Shown piece by piece: positions 1 through 11,933 of a stretch of DNA of 64,000 bases (its first letter is position 1; every line of letters begins with the position of its first letter). Location: assembly GCF_008728515.1 (NCBI RefSeq), contig NC_044996.1, positions 102,183,287 to 102,247,286 of the forward strand, given 5' to 3'. The notes under the pieces are model-generated. The model had not been told where the DNA came from. It was given only the letters and a program-made list of their open reading frames with translations, and did not search any database. Source of the DNA: Papio anubis (Eukaryota > Chordata > Mammalia > Primates > Cercopithecidae). The translations under genes were made by a program, and so were the position numbers.

Positions 1-213
1 AAAAAGCTTCTGCACAGCAAAGGCAACAATCCTTTGTGAGAAAATATTTACAAACTACTTATCTCACAAGGAATTAATAACCAGAATATATAAGGAACTC
101 AAAGAACTCTAGGAAAAATCTAATTATCCAATCAAAAGACAGGCAAATGATTCGACTCGACATTTCTAAGAAGACATACAAATGGCAAAAAAGCATATGG
201 AAAGGTGCTTGAC
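1..213 (+). mobile_element. Older LINE-1 (L1PB/L1MA type), ORF2 3' part, left piece
   Basis: Sequence opens inside the C-terminal part of L1 ORF2 (a frame reading K-S-F-C-T-A-K at the start) and continues to the codons before the Cys-rich end. It is cut at 213 by a younger L1 and resumes at 1258. Many substitutions and stops mark it as older than the inserted copy. The 5' part lies outside the window. Confidence 0.85.
201..213 (+). repeat. Target-site duplication, left copy (aaaggtgcttgac)
   Basis: The 13-bp word aaaggtgcttgac at 201-213 recurs exactly at 1245-1257, directly flanking the inserted L1. This is the hallmark of target-primed reverse transcription. Confidence 0.9.
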
Positions 214-1020
214 CAAAAGCCAGAATTGGCAAATGGGATCTAATTAAACTAAAGAGCTTCTGCACAGCAAAAGAAACTACCATCAGAGTGAACAGGCAGC
301 CTAGAGAATGGGAGAAAATTTTTGCAATCTACTCATCTGACAAAGGGCTAATATCCAGAACCTACAAAGAACTCAAACAAATTTACGAGAAAAAAACAAC
401 CCCATCAAAAAGTGGGCAAAGGATATGAACAGACATTTATCAAAAGAAGACATTTATGCAGCCAACAGACACATGAAAAAATGCTCATCATCACTGGCCA
501 TCAGAGAAATGCAAATCAAAACCACAATGAGATACCATCTCACACCAGTTAGAATGGCGATCATTAAAAAGTCAGGAAACAACAGGTGCTGGAGAGGATG
601 TGGAGAAATAGGAACACTTTTACACTGTTGATGGGACTGTAAACTAGTTCAACTACTGTGGAAGACAGTGTGGCGATTCCTCAAGGATTTAGAACCAGAC
701 ATACCATTTGATCCAGCCAGTCCATTACTAGGTATTCACCCAAAGGATTATAAATCATGCTGCTATAAAGACACATGCACACGTATGTTTATTGTGGCAC
801 TATTCACAATAGCAAAGACTTGGAACAAACCCAAATGTCCAGCAATGATAGACTGGGTAAAGAAAATGTGGCACATATACACCATGGAATACTATGCAGC
901 CATAAGGATGAGTTTGTGTCCTTTGTAGGGACATGGGTGCAGCTGGAAACCATCATTCTCAGCAAACTATTGCAAGAACAGAAAACCAAACACTGCATGT
1001 TCTCACTCATAGGTGGGAAT
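214..1020 (+). pseudogene. L1 ORF2p C-terminal remnant (Cys-rich domain)
   Basis: The frame at 425-631 encodes the conserved segment leading to the Cys-rich motif (RCWRGCGEIGTLLHC). It then stops because the next tryptophan codon is TGA. A second stretch at 668-928 continues the C-terminus with the YPK-like, DTCTRMF and WHIYTMEYYAAI segments, and the frame at 775-1023 carries the end ETIILSKL...FSLIGGN. The protein would be the tail of the L1 reverse transcriptase/endonuclease, but endonuclease and RT domains are absent and the frame is broken, so it is dead. Confidence 0.88.
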
Positions 1021-1244
1021 TGAACAATGAGATCACTTGGACACAAGAAGGGGAACATCACACACTGGGGCCTGTTGTGGGGTGGGGGGAGGAATAGCTT
1101 TAGGAGATATACCTAATGTAAATGACGAGTTAATGGGTGCAGCACACCAACATGGCACATGTATACATGTATAACAAACCTGCATGTTGTGCACATGTAA
1201 CCTAGAACATAGAGTATAATAATAAAATAAAAATAAAAAAAAGA
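214..1244 (+). mobile_element. 5'-truncated young L1PA inserted in an older L1
   Basis: About 1.03 kb of the 3' end of an L1PA-type element: ORF2 C-terminus, 3' UTR with a G-rich tract near 1075-1090, and a short A-rich tail (about 1220-1244). The 3' UTR resembles L1PA4-6 or their monkey descendants. It sits inside an older L1 in the same orientation, with a 13-bp target duplication on each side. Truncation at the 5' end is typical of incomplete reverse transcription. Confidence 0.92.
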
Positions 1245-1257
1245 AAAGGTGCTTGAC

Positions 1258-2168
1258 ATCACTGATCATCAGAGGAATGCAAATCAAAACTACAATGAGA
1301 TATCATCTCACACCAGTTAAAATGGCTTGTATCCAAAAGACAGGAAATTACAAATGCTGGTGAGAATGTGAAGAAATGGGATCCCTTGTACCCTGTTAGT
1401 GGGAATGTAAATTAGTACAACCACTATGGATAACAGTTTGGAGGGTCCTCAAAAAACTGAAAATAGACCTACTATATGATTCAGCAATCCCACTTCTGGG
1501 TATATACCCAATAGAAAGGAAATCAGTACATCGAAGAGGTATCTGCACTCCCATGTTTGTTGCAGCACTGTTCACAATAGCTAAGATTTGAAGGTAACCT
1601 AAGTGTTCATCAAGAGATGAGTTGATAAAGAAAACATGCTAGTTATACACAATGGAGTAATATTCATCCACACAAAAGAATGAGATCCTGTCAGTTGCAA
1701 CAAGATGGAGGGAACTGGAGGTCAGTATAAGTGAAATAAGCCAGGCACAGAAAGATAAACTGTGCATGTCCTCACTTATTTGTGGGATCTAAAAATCAAA
1801 ACAATTGAACTCATGGATATAGAGAGTAGAAGGATGGTTACTAGAGGCTGGGATGGGTAGTGTGAAGTGGTGGGTTGGGGGGGTGAAGTGGGGATGGTTA
1901 ATGCATACAAAAAATTAGTTAGAAAGGATGAATGAGACCTAGTATTTGCTAGCACAAAAGAGTGACTATAGTCAATAATACCTTAATTGTACATTTTAAA
2001 ATAACTAAAAAATATAATTGAATTGTTTGTAACACACAGGATAAATGCTGAGGGGATGGATACCACATTTTCCTTAATATGATGATTACATATTGCATGT
2101 CTGTATCAAAATATCTCATGTAATACACACACCTACAATTTACTCAGAAAAATTAGAAATTATTTTTT
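1258..2168 (+). mobile_element. Older LINE-1, right piece with 3' UTR
   Basis: Resumes the host L1 of 1-213: end of ORF2 to about 1790, then a 3' UTR with the features gatggttaatg..., gactatagtcaataata, attgtacattttaaaataac and ggataaatgctgaggggatgg. Those 3' UTR words are typical of L1MA/L1PB elements. It ends in an AT-rich tail near 2150-2168. Confidence 0.85.
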
Positions 2169-3838
2169 TTCAAAAAAGAACACAATCCCATTTACAACAG
2201 GCACACACATACAAAAATAGAATACCTAGGAATGTCCTTAACCATGGAGGTGAAAGAACTCTTTAAGGAGAACTCCAAAATACTGTTGAAAAAAATCATA
2301 GATGACACAAAAAAATAGAAATTCTATGCCTGCGGATTAGAAGAAGTTATATCATTAAAATGCCTATGCTGCCAAAAGCAATCTGTAGATTCAATGCAAT
2401 TCTTATCAAACTACCAATGTCATTTGTTACAGAATTAGGAAAAAAAACTCTCCTAAAATTCATATGGACCAAAAAATGTGCCCGAATAGCCAAAGTCAAA
2501 GCCAAAGCCAAAAAAAAAAAAAAAAAAAACAAAAATCAAAAAAACAAAAACAAAAGCAAACAAACAAAAAAAGCCAGAGACTTCACTCAATAAATAGTGC
2601 TGGGAAAACTGGCTAACCATATGCAGAAGAATGAAACTGGATCCTTACCAAGTTTCACCATATGCAAAAGTTAACTCAAGAGGATTAAAGACTTAAATAT
2701 AAGACCTCAAAGTATAAAAATCCTAGAAGAAAACCCAGGAAATACTCTTCTGGACATTGGCCTAGGCAAAGAACTTATGATGAACTTCCCAAAAGCAAAT
2801 GCAACAAAAACAAAAACTGACAATTGGAACCTAATTAAATTAAATGAAAGAGCTAATTAAAGCAAAGAGCTTCTGTGCAGCAAAAGAAACTATCAACAGA
2901 GTAAACAAACAACCTACAGATTGGGAGAAAATATTTGCAAACTATGCATGCAACGAAGGACTAGTATCCAGAATCTACAAGGAATTTAGACAAATCAACA
3001 AGAAATGAAACAGAAAAACATTCAAAATTGAGCAAAGGATATGAACAGAGACTTATCAAAGAAAGACATACAAGTGGCCAACAAACATACGAAAAAATGC
3101 TCAACATCACTAATTATTAGAGAAATACAAATCAGAACAACAATGAGATATAGTCTCACACTCATCAGAATGGTTAGTATTAAAAAGTCAAAAACCAACA
3201 GATGTTGGCGAGGTTGTGGAGAAAAGGGAACTTTCATACACTGTTAGTGGGAGTGTAAATTAGTCCAGCCACTGCATAAAGCAGTTTGGAGATTTCTCAA
3301 TGAACTTGGAACAACTACCATTTGACCTAGCAATGCCATTACTGGGTATCCACTGAAAGGAAAACAAATTGTTCTACCAAAAAGGCACATGCACTCGAAT
3401 ATCCATCACAGTACTATTCACAACAGCAAAGACGTGGAATCAACCTATGTGCCCATCAAAAGTAGAATGGCTAAAAACTGTGGTATATATACACCATGGA
3501 ATACTATGCAGCCATGAAAAAGAATGAAATGATGTCTTTTGCAGCTATCTGGGTGCATTTCGAGGCTATTATTCTAACAGAATTAATGCAGAAACAGAAA
3601 CTCAAATACCACATATTCTCACTCATAAGTAGCAGTTGAGTGTTGGGTATACATGGAATAAAGATGGAAACGATAGACACTAAAAGCAAGGAGGGATGGG
3701 GGCAAGGGTTTAAAAACTATCTGTTGGGTACTCTGTTTACTACTTGGGTGGCATGATCAATTGTACCCCAAATCTCAACATTATGTAATATATCCATGTA
3801 ATAAACCTGCACATGTACCCCCTGAATCTAAAAAAAAT
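2169..3838 (+). mobile_element. 5'-truncated LINE-1 (older L1PA/L1PB), internally deleted
   Basis: Begins in the RT-proximal part of ORF2 (tacctaggaat... region) and runs to a 3' UTR ending gtaataaacctgcacatgtaccccctgaatc and a short A tail. An A-rich tract at about 2508-2575 stands where roughly 150-300 bp of ORF2 is expected, so the copy is internally deleted. The frame at 3041-3247 keeps the Cys-rich motif (RCWRGCGEKGTFIHC). No convincing target duplication is visible. Confidence 0.85.
2508..2575 (+). repeat. A-rich tract replacing part of ORF2
   Basis: Run of A with interspersed C and G (caaaaa, caaac units) inside the L1 at 2169-3838. The L1 sequence on either side is not contiguous in a normal ORF2. 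Confidence 0.75.
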
Positions 3839-3929
3839 GTGGTATATATTCTAGAACATATGTGTGAGAATTTCTCTTAGTTATACATACTTAGGTGTAG
3901 CATATTTAGGTGTAAGATTGCTAAACTAT

Positions 3930-3943
3930 AAGATGTGCACATG
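3930..3943 (+). repeat. AluY target-site duplication, left (aagatgtgcacatg)
   Basis: Exact 14-bp repeat of 4244-4257, flanking the Alu. Confidence 0.93.
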
Positions 3944-4243
3944 TTGCCGGGCGCGGTGGCTCAAGCCTGTAATCCCAGCACTTTGGGAGGCTGAGACGGG
4001 CGGATCACAAGGTCAGGAGATCGAGACCATCCTGGCTAACACGGTGAAACCCCGTCTCTACTAAAAAATACAAAAAACTAGCCGGGCGAGGTGGCGGGCG
4101 CCTGTGGTCCCAGCTACTCCGGAGGCTGAGGCAGGAGAATGGCGTAAACCCGGGAGGCGGAGCTTGCAGTGAGCTGAGATCCGGCCACTGCACTCCAGCC
4201 TGGGCGACAGAGCCAGACTCAGTCTCAAAAAAAAAAAAAAAAA
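3944..4243 (+). mobile_element. AluY of the Old World monkey lineage (AluYR type)
   Basis: Full-length dimeric Alu with intact A/B-box region, middle A-rich linker and 3' poly-A, flanked by an exact 14-bp duplication. The right monomer carries GGCGTAAACC and GAGATCCGGCCACTGC. Human AluY copies instead have GCGTGAACC and GAGATCGCGCCACTGC. Low divergence and intact duplication indicate a recent insertion. Confidence 0.96.
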
Positions 4244-4257
4244 AAGATGTGCACATG

Positions 4258-4848
4258 CTCAGGTTTGTCAGATTATACTCAATTATATTCAGAAGAAGTT
4301 GCACCAATTTATATTCATGCTAGCAATGTATAAGAGCTCTCTTTGATCTACATCTTCCACCTTCTGTTGTTTTATTACAGTTCTTAATTTTTGCCATTAT
4401 GGTGAGATAGGAATAATATTGAATTTAAATACTCATTTTCCTCTGTCTTTCATAGGTTCTAGGATCTAGTACAGAAGGTTTATAAGCATAAAGTCCTAGT
4501 ATATCCAGCCCCTCTCACTACTAGCTCATTCATACCATTCATCCCACTCGGGTCTATCTATGTTTATTTTCCTTCATTGCTACCATTCGTCATCTTTTGT
4601 TTCTATATATAGAGTTTTTTTTTTACTTTGTCTTCCTCTTTTAATACTCTCAAATTCTTTCTTTATTAAAAAGATTCCATTTGACATTTTCTTTTGATTA
4701 AGCTTAATCTCAGAACCTTCTTACTTAAAGAAAATTAAGCCACACTAAATAAATAGGAAAAAATGGAGAAAGGGGATCCATGAATCTGCATTATACACAC
4801 AACCCAGCAAAATTCGATGGTTCTCCTTTTCTCATCCCAACCCGCTGA
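4258..4848. other. AT-rich non-coding DNA, no repeat recognised
   Basis: About 590 bp, T-rich (pyrimidine runs near 4610-4640). No Alu, L1 or LTR signature and no credible ORF. Confidence 0.5.
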
Positions 4849-5150
4849 ATACATATATACATGTGCACACACACGCGTGTGTATATATAGGATGAATGTG
4901 TGAATATATACATATACACACATATACCATAACATATATAAACATATATATGCATTATACATTTGTATTATATGTGTGTGTATATGTATACATGCATATA
5001 TATGTATATATACATACATATATGCATATATATACATATATATACACACACATATAGTATATACACAATATTGTATATGCACACAAAATATATATTGTAT
5101 ATACGTATATACATACACACATAATATATATATATGTATGTTCATGTGTG
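4849..5150. repeat. Complex TA/CA/TG alternating purine-pyrimidine tract
   Basis: About 300 bp dominated by ta, ca and tg dinucleotides (acacacacgcgtgtgt near 4868, many atatata/gtatata runs). Open frames across it in both strands are Y/I/H/C-rich artefacts of the repeat. Such tracts can form Z-DNA or cruciforms. Confidence 0.9.
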
Positions 5151-5688
5151 TGTATTCAAGGCACCTAACAGAACACTGTCCTGACTCGATGTTAGAGGTT
5201 GCCACCTCCCTCTATGGCTTGCTGAGATGTACTATTGGACAGAATTGGCCATTCCTCTCCCCCATAAATTCAAATAAGCAATCCTAAAGAAAAAGTCTTC
5301 TTTAGGAAGATTGTTATGTTTGTGATCAGAGTCATTTCTTCTTCTTTTCAAAGGTACTAGATTTTGGAGCCACTGAAGAAATTAAAGACTATAACATTGT
5401 TGGGGTCTACCACTGCATGTGGCAGAGTCATGAACTTTAGCAGAATGTGGGGGGAAGCAGCTGACCAATGCCTAGGGCAGCAGCATAAGAGAGAGCCTTC
5501 ATCAGTGTGGCTTATGAGAGCTACTGCCTGCCCACAGAATCCAAAACCAAGAGGTCAGAGTGGTAATTAGAACTAAGCAAGGAAAGGAAATCAACACCAC
5601 CATGGACCATTATGTAATGGCACATTAGGCTTTCCTCACTCTTTTATGTACAAGTTATTGCAAAGAAGATGAAGTGGAAGGTGGTTAT
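5151..5688. other. Non-coding DNA, no repeat recognised
   Basis: No recognisable transposon or gene signature. One short open frame (5364-5570) has no family features. Confidence 0.45.
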
Positions 5689-5701
5689 AAGAGTGGATCT
5701 G

Positions 5702-6001
5702 GGCCGGGCGCGGTGGCTCATGCCTGTAATCCTAGCACTTTGGGAGGCCGAGGGGGGCGGATCACAAGGTCAGGAGATCGAGACCATCCTGGCTAACACG
5801 GTGAAATGCCATCTCTTCTAAAAATACAAAAAATTAGCGGGGCTTGGTGGTGGGCGCCTGTAGTCCCAGCTACTCGGGAGGGAGACTGAGGCAGGAGAAT
5901 GGTGTGAACCTGGGAGGCGGAGCTTGCAGTGAGGCGAGATCTCTCCACTGGCCTCCAGCCTGAGCAACAGAGCAAGACTCCATCTCAAAAAAAAAAAAAA
6001 A
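5702..6001 (+). mobile_element. AluY with 13-bp target duplication
   Basis: Full-length Alu with AluY features (aggtcaggagatcgagaccatcc region, GGCGGAGCTTGCAGTGAG). Flanked by aagagtggatctg at 5689-5701 and 6002-6014. It is more diverged than the copies at 3944, 32069 and 47616, with a small duplication near 5876-5890. Confidence 0.94.
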
Positions 6002-6014
6002 AAGAGTGGATCTG

Positions 6015-7591
6015 GTGCTTCACTTTCACCCTCAGACCCTTAGAATCCCCTTCATGCAAGCTGATAGTGACACAAATTTATCTTTTCCTCTGGAGAAGAA
6101 AAAAACTGGACTGAATATGGAATTGACTTTGTAAAATGAATGGGATTGAATAATGGAAACTTGAATGGATAACTGAAAGCGGCTGGAAAGGCATAAAATT
6201 AAGATATTATTAAACTCCTCACTAAGAAAGAAGAGATTGAGAGCACCGTTGGAAACAGTCAGTAATTGAAAAAACAAAAATGTTTTATGTTTCTCTCTCA
6301 GTGATTTGTCACCCTCCACTGAACACTACAAATGTTTCTGCGAGTTTAAAATACAGGTTCTACACTAACTTGCCAGAGTAAGAAATTTGATGTATCAGTG
6401 ATCCTCAGTTGCTTCAGTTATAAAAATCATGGGTTCATTCATACAATCAATAATTATTGGGTACCTTCTGTATGACAAGGACTCTACTAGGCAATTGGGG
6501 TACATTATAGTGGTCATACAAGATTATTTCTCTAATGGTCTGTAATTCTGTTATTACATTTATTTTTGACATATATGTAATTAAAAGACAAGCAATTCTG
6601 TGAAAATGAGTGTCACAACTCATGACTGTGGGGAGGGCAGTTGAGGGTGAAGAGTTGGAGTTTACAAACCAGTTCTAGCAGGGGAGTCAAAGCCCCATTT
6701 ACTAAATTTAGCAGAGAAAAGGGATGAGGGCATTTTCTTACTGATGTGTGAGCATGAACCTTTGTGTGTGTTGAAGCAGGAAGGGAGGAGTGTGGGCACG
6801 TAGGCACCATTAGTAGGCTGCCACCTGCTGAGCTCAGTCAAGAATATGGTCAGATTGGAGGCCAATGAAAGAGAAGGGGCCAGGGAAGGTGCTAGGAAAC
6901 CAAAGGTTAGTCAAGAAGCAGAAATGGTCTTTGCACCATAACTGTAACATTCAGTTCTAGAAGACCCTGTTTACCAAGATTAAGAACGAAAGATGTCCTC
7001 TGTTGCCCCTCCTTTCAGGTTACCAGGGCTGCCCATTTCTTTTGCGTATCCTTAAGATGGTAGATAAATGGGAGTAGCACTTCTGACTAATATAAAGTCA
7101 GGAAATACAGAAAGCTCACTTTGCCTGAGGAGCCAAGAATAAACAGATTTTGTTTTGTGTTTTAGAGCAAAATGGGATGGTTTAAATTCAGTCATTTGAT
7201 GTCATTTTGTGTTTAAACGAAATGAGGGATGAATGTGGGTGGAGAAAATGACTCTCCTAATGCCAGGGAAGTCTTATAGGAAAACAGTGCTTTGCAGGCA
7301 CCCAACTCACCTGGGAAATTGCTGTAAAATCTAGCAAAATATTGAGTCTGTTGCAGCTCAAACTCTGTTTTTGGAACCGTGAAGAGGGACAGAAAGTCAA
7401 TTCAGATACTTTCAAGGCCATCCTATTTTCAAAACTTAGGTTTGTATTATAACACTGATTACCATTTCATAAGCAGCTTAACTCTCAGTTCTGATGAGGT
7501 AAAGTTACAAACTCCTGCACCTGGGCCTGGTGGTTCACGCAGGGACAAAATAGAATTACCCCACATAATTAAATAATGTAACACCTATGGG
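6015..7591. other. Mostly unique DNA with a weak L2-like patch
   Basis: No gene. About 6430-6530 (cattcatacaatcaataattattgggtacc region followed by a ggcaattggggtacatta stretch) resembles the 3' part of LINE-2, heavily decayed. The remainder shows no recognised repeat. Confidence 0.4.
6430..6530 (+). mobile_element. Possible L2 fragment
   Basis: Decayed match to the L2 3' pattern (attcatacaatcaataatt, tgggtacc, aggactctactaggcaattgg). Low certainty. Confidence 0.4.
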
Positions 7592-8301
7592 TGTGTCTTA
7601 GCTATGGCTCCATAACAAAATACTACAGATAGGTAGCTTAAACGATAGACATTTCTGTTCTTTTTATTTCTTCCTTTTTTTTTTTTTGAGATGCAGTCTC
7701 ACTCTGTTGCCCAGGCTGGAGTGCAGTGGCACGATCTCGGCTTACTGCACCCTCTGCCTCCCAGGTTCAAGTGATTCTCCTGCCTCGGCCCCCTGAGTAG
7801 CTGGGATTACAGGTACCTGCCACCACACCTGACTAATTTTTTTTTGGTATTTTTAGTGGAGACAGGGTTTTGCCATGTTGGCCAGGCTGGTCTCAAACTC
7901 CTGACCTCAAGTGATCTGATCGCCTCGGCCTCACAAAGTGCTGGGATTACAGGCGTGAGCCGCCACACCCAGCCCATTTATTTTCTTACAGTTCTGGAAG
8001 CAGAAGATCTGAGATCAGTGCCGGTCTGAGATCAGTGCCATTCTGATTGGGTTCTGGTAAGGGTTCTCCTCCTGGTTGGTAGATGGCCGCCATCTTGTAT
8101 GTTCACATGACTTCTGAGAGAGAGAAAGAACAAGCTCTCTGGTGTCCCTTATAAGGGCACTAATCCCATTATGAGGGCTCCACACTCATGATGTCATCTC
8201 ACTTCAGTTACCTCCTAATGGCTCCACCTCCAAATACTATCACACTGGGGGTTAGGGCTTCATCATATAAATTTTGGGGGAACAAAAATCAGTTTATAAC
8301 A
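7592..8301 (-). mobile_element. MLT1-type MaLR solo LTR, split by an Alu
   Basis: Read on the minus strand it starts TGTTATAAACTG, passes cccccaaaatttatatg, cccttataagg and atggcggccatct, and ends near ctatggagccatagctaagaca. That is the order of features in MLT1-class ERVL-MaLR LTRs. An Alu occupies 7675-7974. An 18-bp segment (tctgagatcagtgcc) is tandemly repeated at about 8007-8040. No internal region accompanies it. Confidence 0.8.
7675..7974 (-). mobile_element. AluS inside the MLT1 LTR
   Basis: Reverse-oriented Alu: poly-T at 7675-7688, then gagatgcagtctcactctg..., ending ccgccacacccagcc. The flanking words tttatttctt and tttattttctt may be an imperfect target duplication. Confidence 0.93.
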
Positions 8302-9949
8302 GGGTGCTTCTTGCTTCTTGTCAGCTTTATCTACAGCTAAATTGACAGGGATTTGGGGCTTTTCAGCTGTTGCCCTGGTTTTAGTAAAGGATGGATATTC
8401 CCAGAAACTCCAGAAACACCTAATGTATGCGGAAGCAACTTATGCTTAGAGTGTAGTGTCGGAAACCTCATTCTTCCTCAGTCTCTTACATCTTAACTCA
8501 GTTATGAGTACCAACTTGTCACCAGCTTTGCTTTCAGGCCTACTACCACAATGGGTGAGAAAGAAAAAAGCAGGCTCTCACATCCAGAATTGATCTGACA
8601 TTCACAGCTAGACCCCAACATTATTTATAAGTTAGTCTGATGTTCAAGGCAAGGCTATTTTGTTCTTTCTTTGGAGACATACAATCTCACAGAACACCAA
8701 CCACAGACAAGGTTACTCTAAGACAACGATAAAATGAAACAAAACAAGGCCACTTTCAACATTTTGTCTAAGCACAGACAAAATCAAGGTCACTGTGCCA
8801 CCCACGAAACACCTAATCATAGAATTGCCCTCACTTTCTTGCAGTATCCAATATAGAGTGAACTCCTGCTTTCTTAGACCCTCCTCCAAATCATCCAACC
8901 AAAGCCCAAATTCTTTAAGAAGTTATTTCTATTATCCTCTTACTGAGACAGGTATATTTTTGTGCTTATATAAGAAAGCTTATACGGAAGCCTTGTCTTC
9001 AATTGACAGCAAGTTACATACTAAGAAGTTTTGTTCTTCCAACCTGCATCCCCAAATGCTCTGTCTCCACTGGCTGGATCATTGCTGGTGTGTTCAGGTG
9101 CTAAGCCTTGGCTTCATCAATTTATGCTGCACCTGGGCAGTCTTCTGCCAACTTTGCACAGTTCCTTGTCTAATATCCATTCCCCAGGGCTGACACTTGA
9201 GAGGTCAGAAACCTAGTTTACTTCCCCAAAGTTCAGGCTATGTTAGGTGCCCCCTTGGGTTCTAAAATGTTTATGGTTATTCGCTATCATTTCCAAGAGT
9301 TAAACTGGTTTGCTTAGAAAGAGACCATCCGGACTCCATCCTGTTTTCCACAACTTGTGTTGAAGTCATCTCAAAAGAGACAAATATTTATTTAATCAGC
9401 CAAGCAAATTTGAATTGGGTGCCTAGAATGGATAAGGCATCATGTAAGGTTCATTTGGAGGCACAGCCAAAAATATAAAACAGTCTTTGTCTCCAAAAAT
9501 CTGTCTGTTGGGAAAGATGCACACAATCACATCAGGAGACAAAATAAAATGCTACAATATAGGAAAAAGGAAAGTGCAGATAATTTAAGTCTAACGTAAA
9601 GAGAATGGAACCAAATATTTACTTATTCCACAGAATTTTCTCCTCCCAAATAAATGAAAAATTACAGCTATCTTTGCTTATTTCTCTTACCATTGCAATA
9701 CACTGAATATTATAAAAATTTAGAGTTAAATTGATTTTCATAATATGTAAGAAGCTTTAAAATATGGGTGCATGATATATCAAAATTTGCAAGTCTGTCT
9801 TAATATAATACATAGTGTAACCCAGTGATTCTGTGGGACATACTAACTTCTCAATATGTTTCTTAATGTCTTAAAGTAGAACTGTAAAATAACTTAGAAT
9901 TTAAAAAAAACACAATAAAACCCAGAATTGGGACATAATACTTGGTTAC
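8302..9949. other. Unique DNA, possible L2-like remnant
   Basis: No gene or clear repeat. About 9370-9560 (tgcctagaatggataaggcatc... to tgggaaagatgcacacaatcac) has the organisation of a decayed L2 3' segment, with low certainty. Open frames near 8795-9193 lack family features. Confidence 0.4.
9945..9949 (+). repeat. MaLR target-site duplication, left (gttac)
   Basis: 5-bp gttac immediately before the LTR is repeated at 12339-12343 after the distal LTR. Five bp is the usual size for ERVL-MaLR integration. Confidence 0.85.
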
Positions 9950-10350
9950 TGATATAGTTTGGATGCTTGTCCTCTCCAAATCTCATTTTGAAATGCAATC
10001 CCCAATATTGGAGGTGGGGCCTAGTGGGAGGTGTTTGGGTCATGGGGGTAGATCCTTCATGAATGGCTTGGTGCTGTCCATAAGACAGTGAGTGAGTTCT
10101 CTTGATATCTGGTTGCTTAAAAGTGTGTGACACCTCCCCACTCTCTCTTGCTCCCACTCTCAACATGTGAGATGCCAGCTTCCCCTATGACTTTCACTAT
10201 AATTACAAGCTTTCTGAGGCCCTTACCAGAAGCAGATGCTGGCACCATGCTTCTTGTACTGTCTGCAGAACCATGAGCCAATTAAACCTCTTTTTTATGT
10301 ATTACCTAGCCTCAGGTATTTTTTTGTATCAACGCAAATGAACTCATACA
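9950..10350 (+). repeat. 5' LTR, MST type
   Basis: Starts tgatatagtttggatg, contains ggaggtggggcctagtggga and a polyadenylation-type segment ccaattaaacctctttt, ends actcataca. These are characteristic of MSTA/MSTB LTRs. Confidence 0.9.
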
Positions 10351-11933
10351 GAAAATTAGGACTGAGGAGTGGGGCATTGCTGTAAAGATACTTGAAAATA
10401 TGTAAGTGACTTTGGAACTGGGTGATGGGAAGTGGTTGGAAGAGTTTGGAGGGCTCAGAAGACAGGAAGTTGAGGGAAAGTTTGTAACTTCTTAAAGACT
10501 GGTTAAATGATTGTGACCGAAATACTGATAGAATTATGGATAGTGAAAACCAGGCTGATGAGATCTTAAGTGAAAATGAGGAGTTTATTGAGAACTGGAA
10601 CAAAGGTCACCTGTGCTACATTCTAGCAAAGAACTTGGTGGCATTGTGTTCATGTCCTAAGGATCTTTGGAAGTCTGAACTTAAGAGTGATGATTTAGGG
10701 TATCTGACGGAAGAAATTTCTAAGCAGCAAAGCATTTAAGATGTGGCCTGGCTAAAAACATATGATCAGATGTAGGAGCAAAGGAATGACTTAAAGTTGG
10801 AATTTATTTTTAAAAGGAAAGCAAAGCATAAATATTTGGAAAATGTGTAGCCTGGCCCTGTGGTAGAGAAAGAATCCAAGCAGGCTGAGGAGCAACCACT
10901 TGCTAGAGAGATTAGCATGACAAAAAGGGAGCCAAGTACTAGTATCCATGAGTATGGGAAAAAGGCCTTGAAGACATTTCAGAGATCTCAGAGGCAGCAC
11001 CTCTCATCACAGACCCAGAGGCCTAGGAGGAAAGAATGGTTTTAAGGCCAGGACCAGGATGCCCTATCCAAGCTTGGGACACTGCTTCCCACATGCTGGC
11101 TGCTGTGGCTGTGGCTCACAGGGCCCCAGTTATAGCTTGGGCCACTATTCTGGAAGGTACAAGCTGTAAACCTTGGTGGCTTCCACATGGTGTTAAGCCT
11201 GTGCACAGAATGCAAGCATGAATGAAGCTTGGTGGCCTCCACTTAGATTTCAGAGGATATATGAGAAAGCCTAGGTGCCCAGGCAGAAGCCTGCCACAGG
11301 GGCAGAACCCTCAAAGAAAACCTCTGCTGGGGCAATGCCAAGGGGAAATGTGGGGTTGGAAGCCTCAAACAGAGTTCTCACTGGGGCACTACCTAGTGGA
11401 ACTATGGAAAGGGGGCCACCACCCTCTAGAGCCCAGAAAGGTAGCTCCACCGGCAGCTTCTATGCTGCATCTAGAAAAGCTGAAGGCGTTAAACTCCACC
11501 CTATGTGAGCAGCCAAGTGGGATGCACCCTGCAGAGCCACAGGAGACAGAGCTGCCCAAGGTCTTGGGAGTCTACCCCTTGCCCCAGTGTGTCTTAGATG
11601 TGGGACATGGAGTCACAGAAGATTATTTTGGAGCTTCAAGATTTAATGGCTGCCCTGCTGGGTTTCAGACTTGTGTGGAGCCTATTGCCCCTTTCTTTTG
11701 GCTCATTTCTCCCATTCAGAATGGTAATGTTTACCCAATGCCTATACTACCATTGTATCTTGGGATTAAATACCTTGTTTTTATTTTACAGGCTCATAGG
11801 CAGAAGGATATGAGTCTCAGATGAGACATGAGACTTTGAACTTGATTTTGGAGCAAGTTAAGATTTGGGGGGAAGAGATTATTATATTTTGCAATATGAG
11901 AAGGACTTGAGATTTGAGGGGCCAGGGGCAGAA
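10351..11933 (+). mobile_element. MaLR internal region with decayed open frame
   Basis: Internal sequence of the MST/THE1 kind. The frame at 10536-10739 (67 aa) contains DLW..EL.SDDLGYL.EEIS, homologous to the minus-strand frames at 13160-13501 and 55725-55961, so it is the remains of the MaLR internal reading frame. A longer frame at 11222-11824 (200 aa) shows no domain and appears fortuitous. The frame is broken by stops and no function is expected. Confidence 0.82.

Noticed and set aside
4735..5205. 156-aa open frame on the minus strand
   Set aside because: Composed of Y, I, H, C and V repeats that translate the TA/CA dinucleotide tract; no domain or signal.
8795..9193. 132-aa frame possibly a small gene
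   Set aside because: No domain, no promoter, splice or conservation evidence, and a second overlapping frame is equally open.
11222..11824. 200-aa open frame (+), the longest outside L1
   Set aside because: Lies wholly within the MaLR internal region, shows no domain, and overlaps other frames of similar length.
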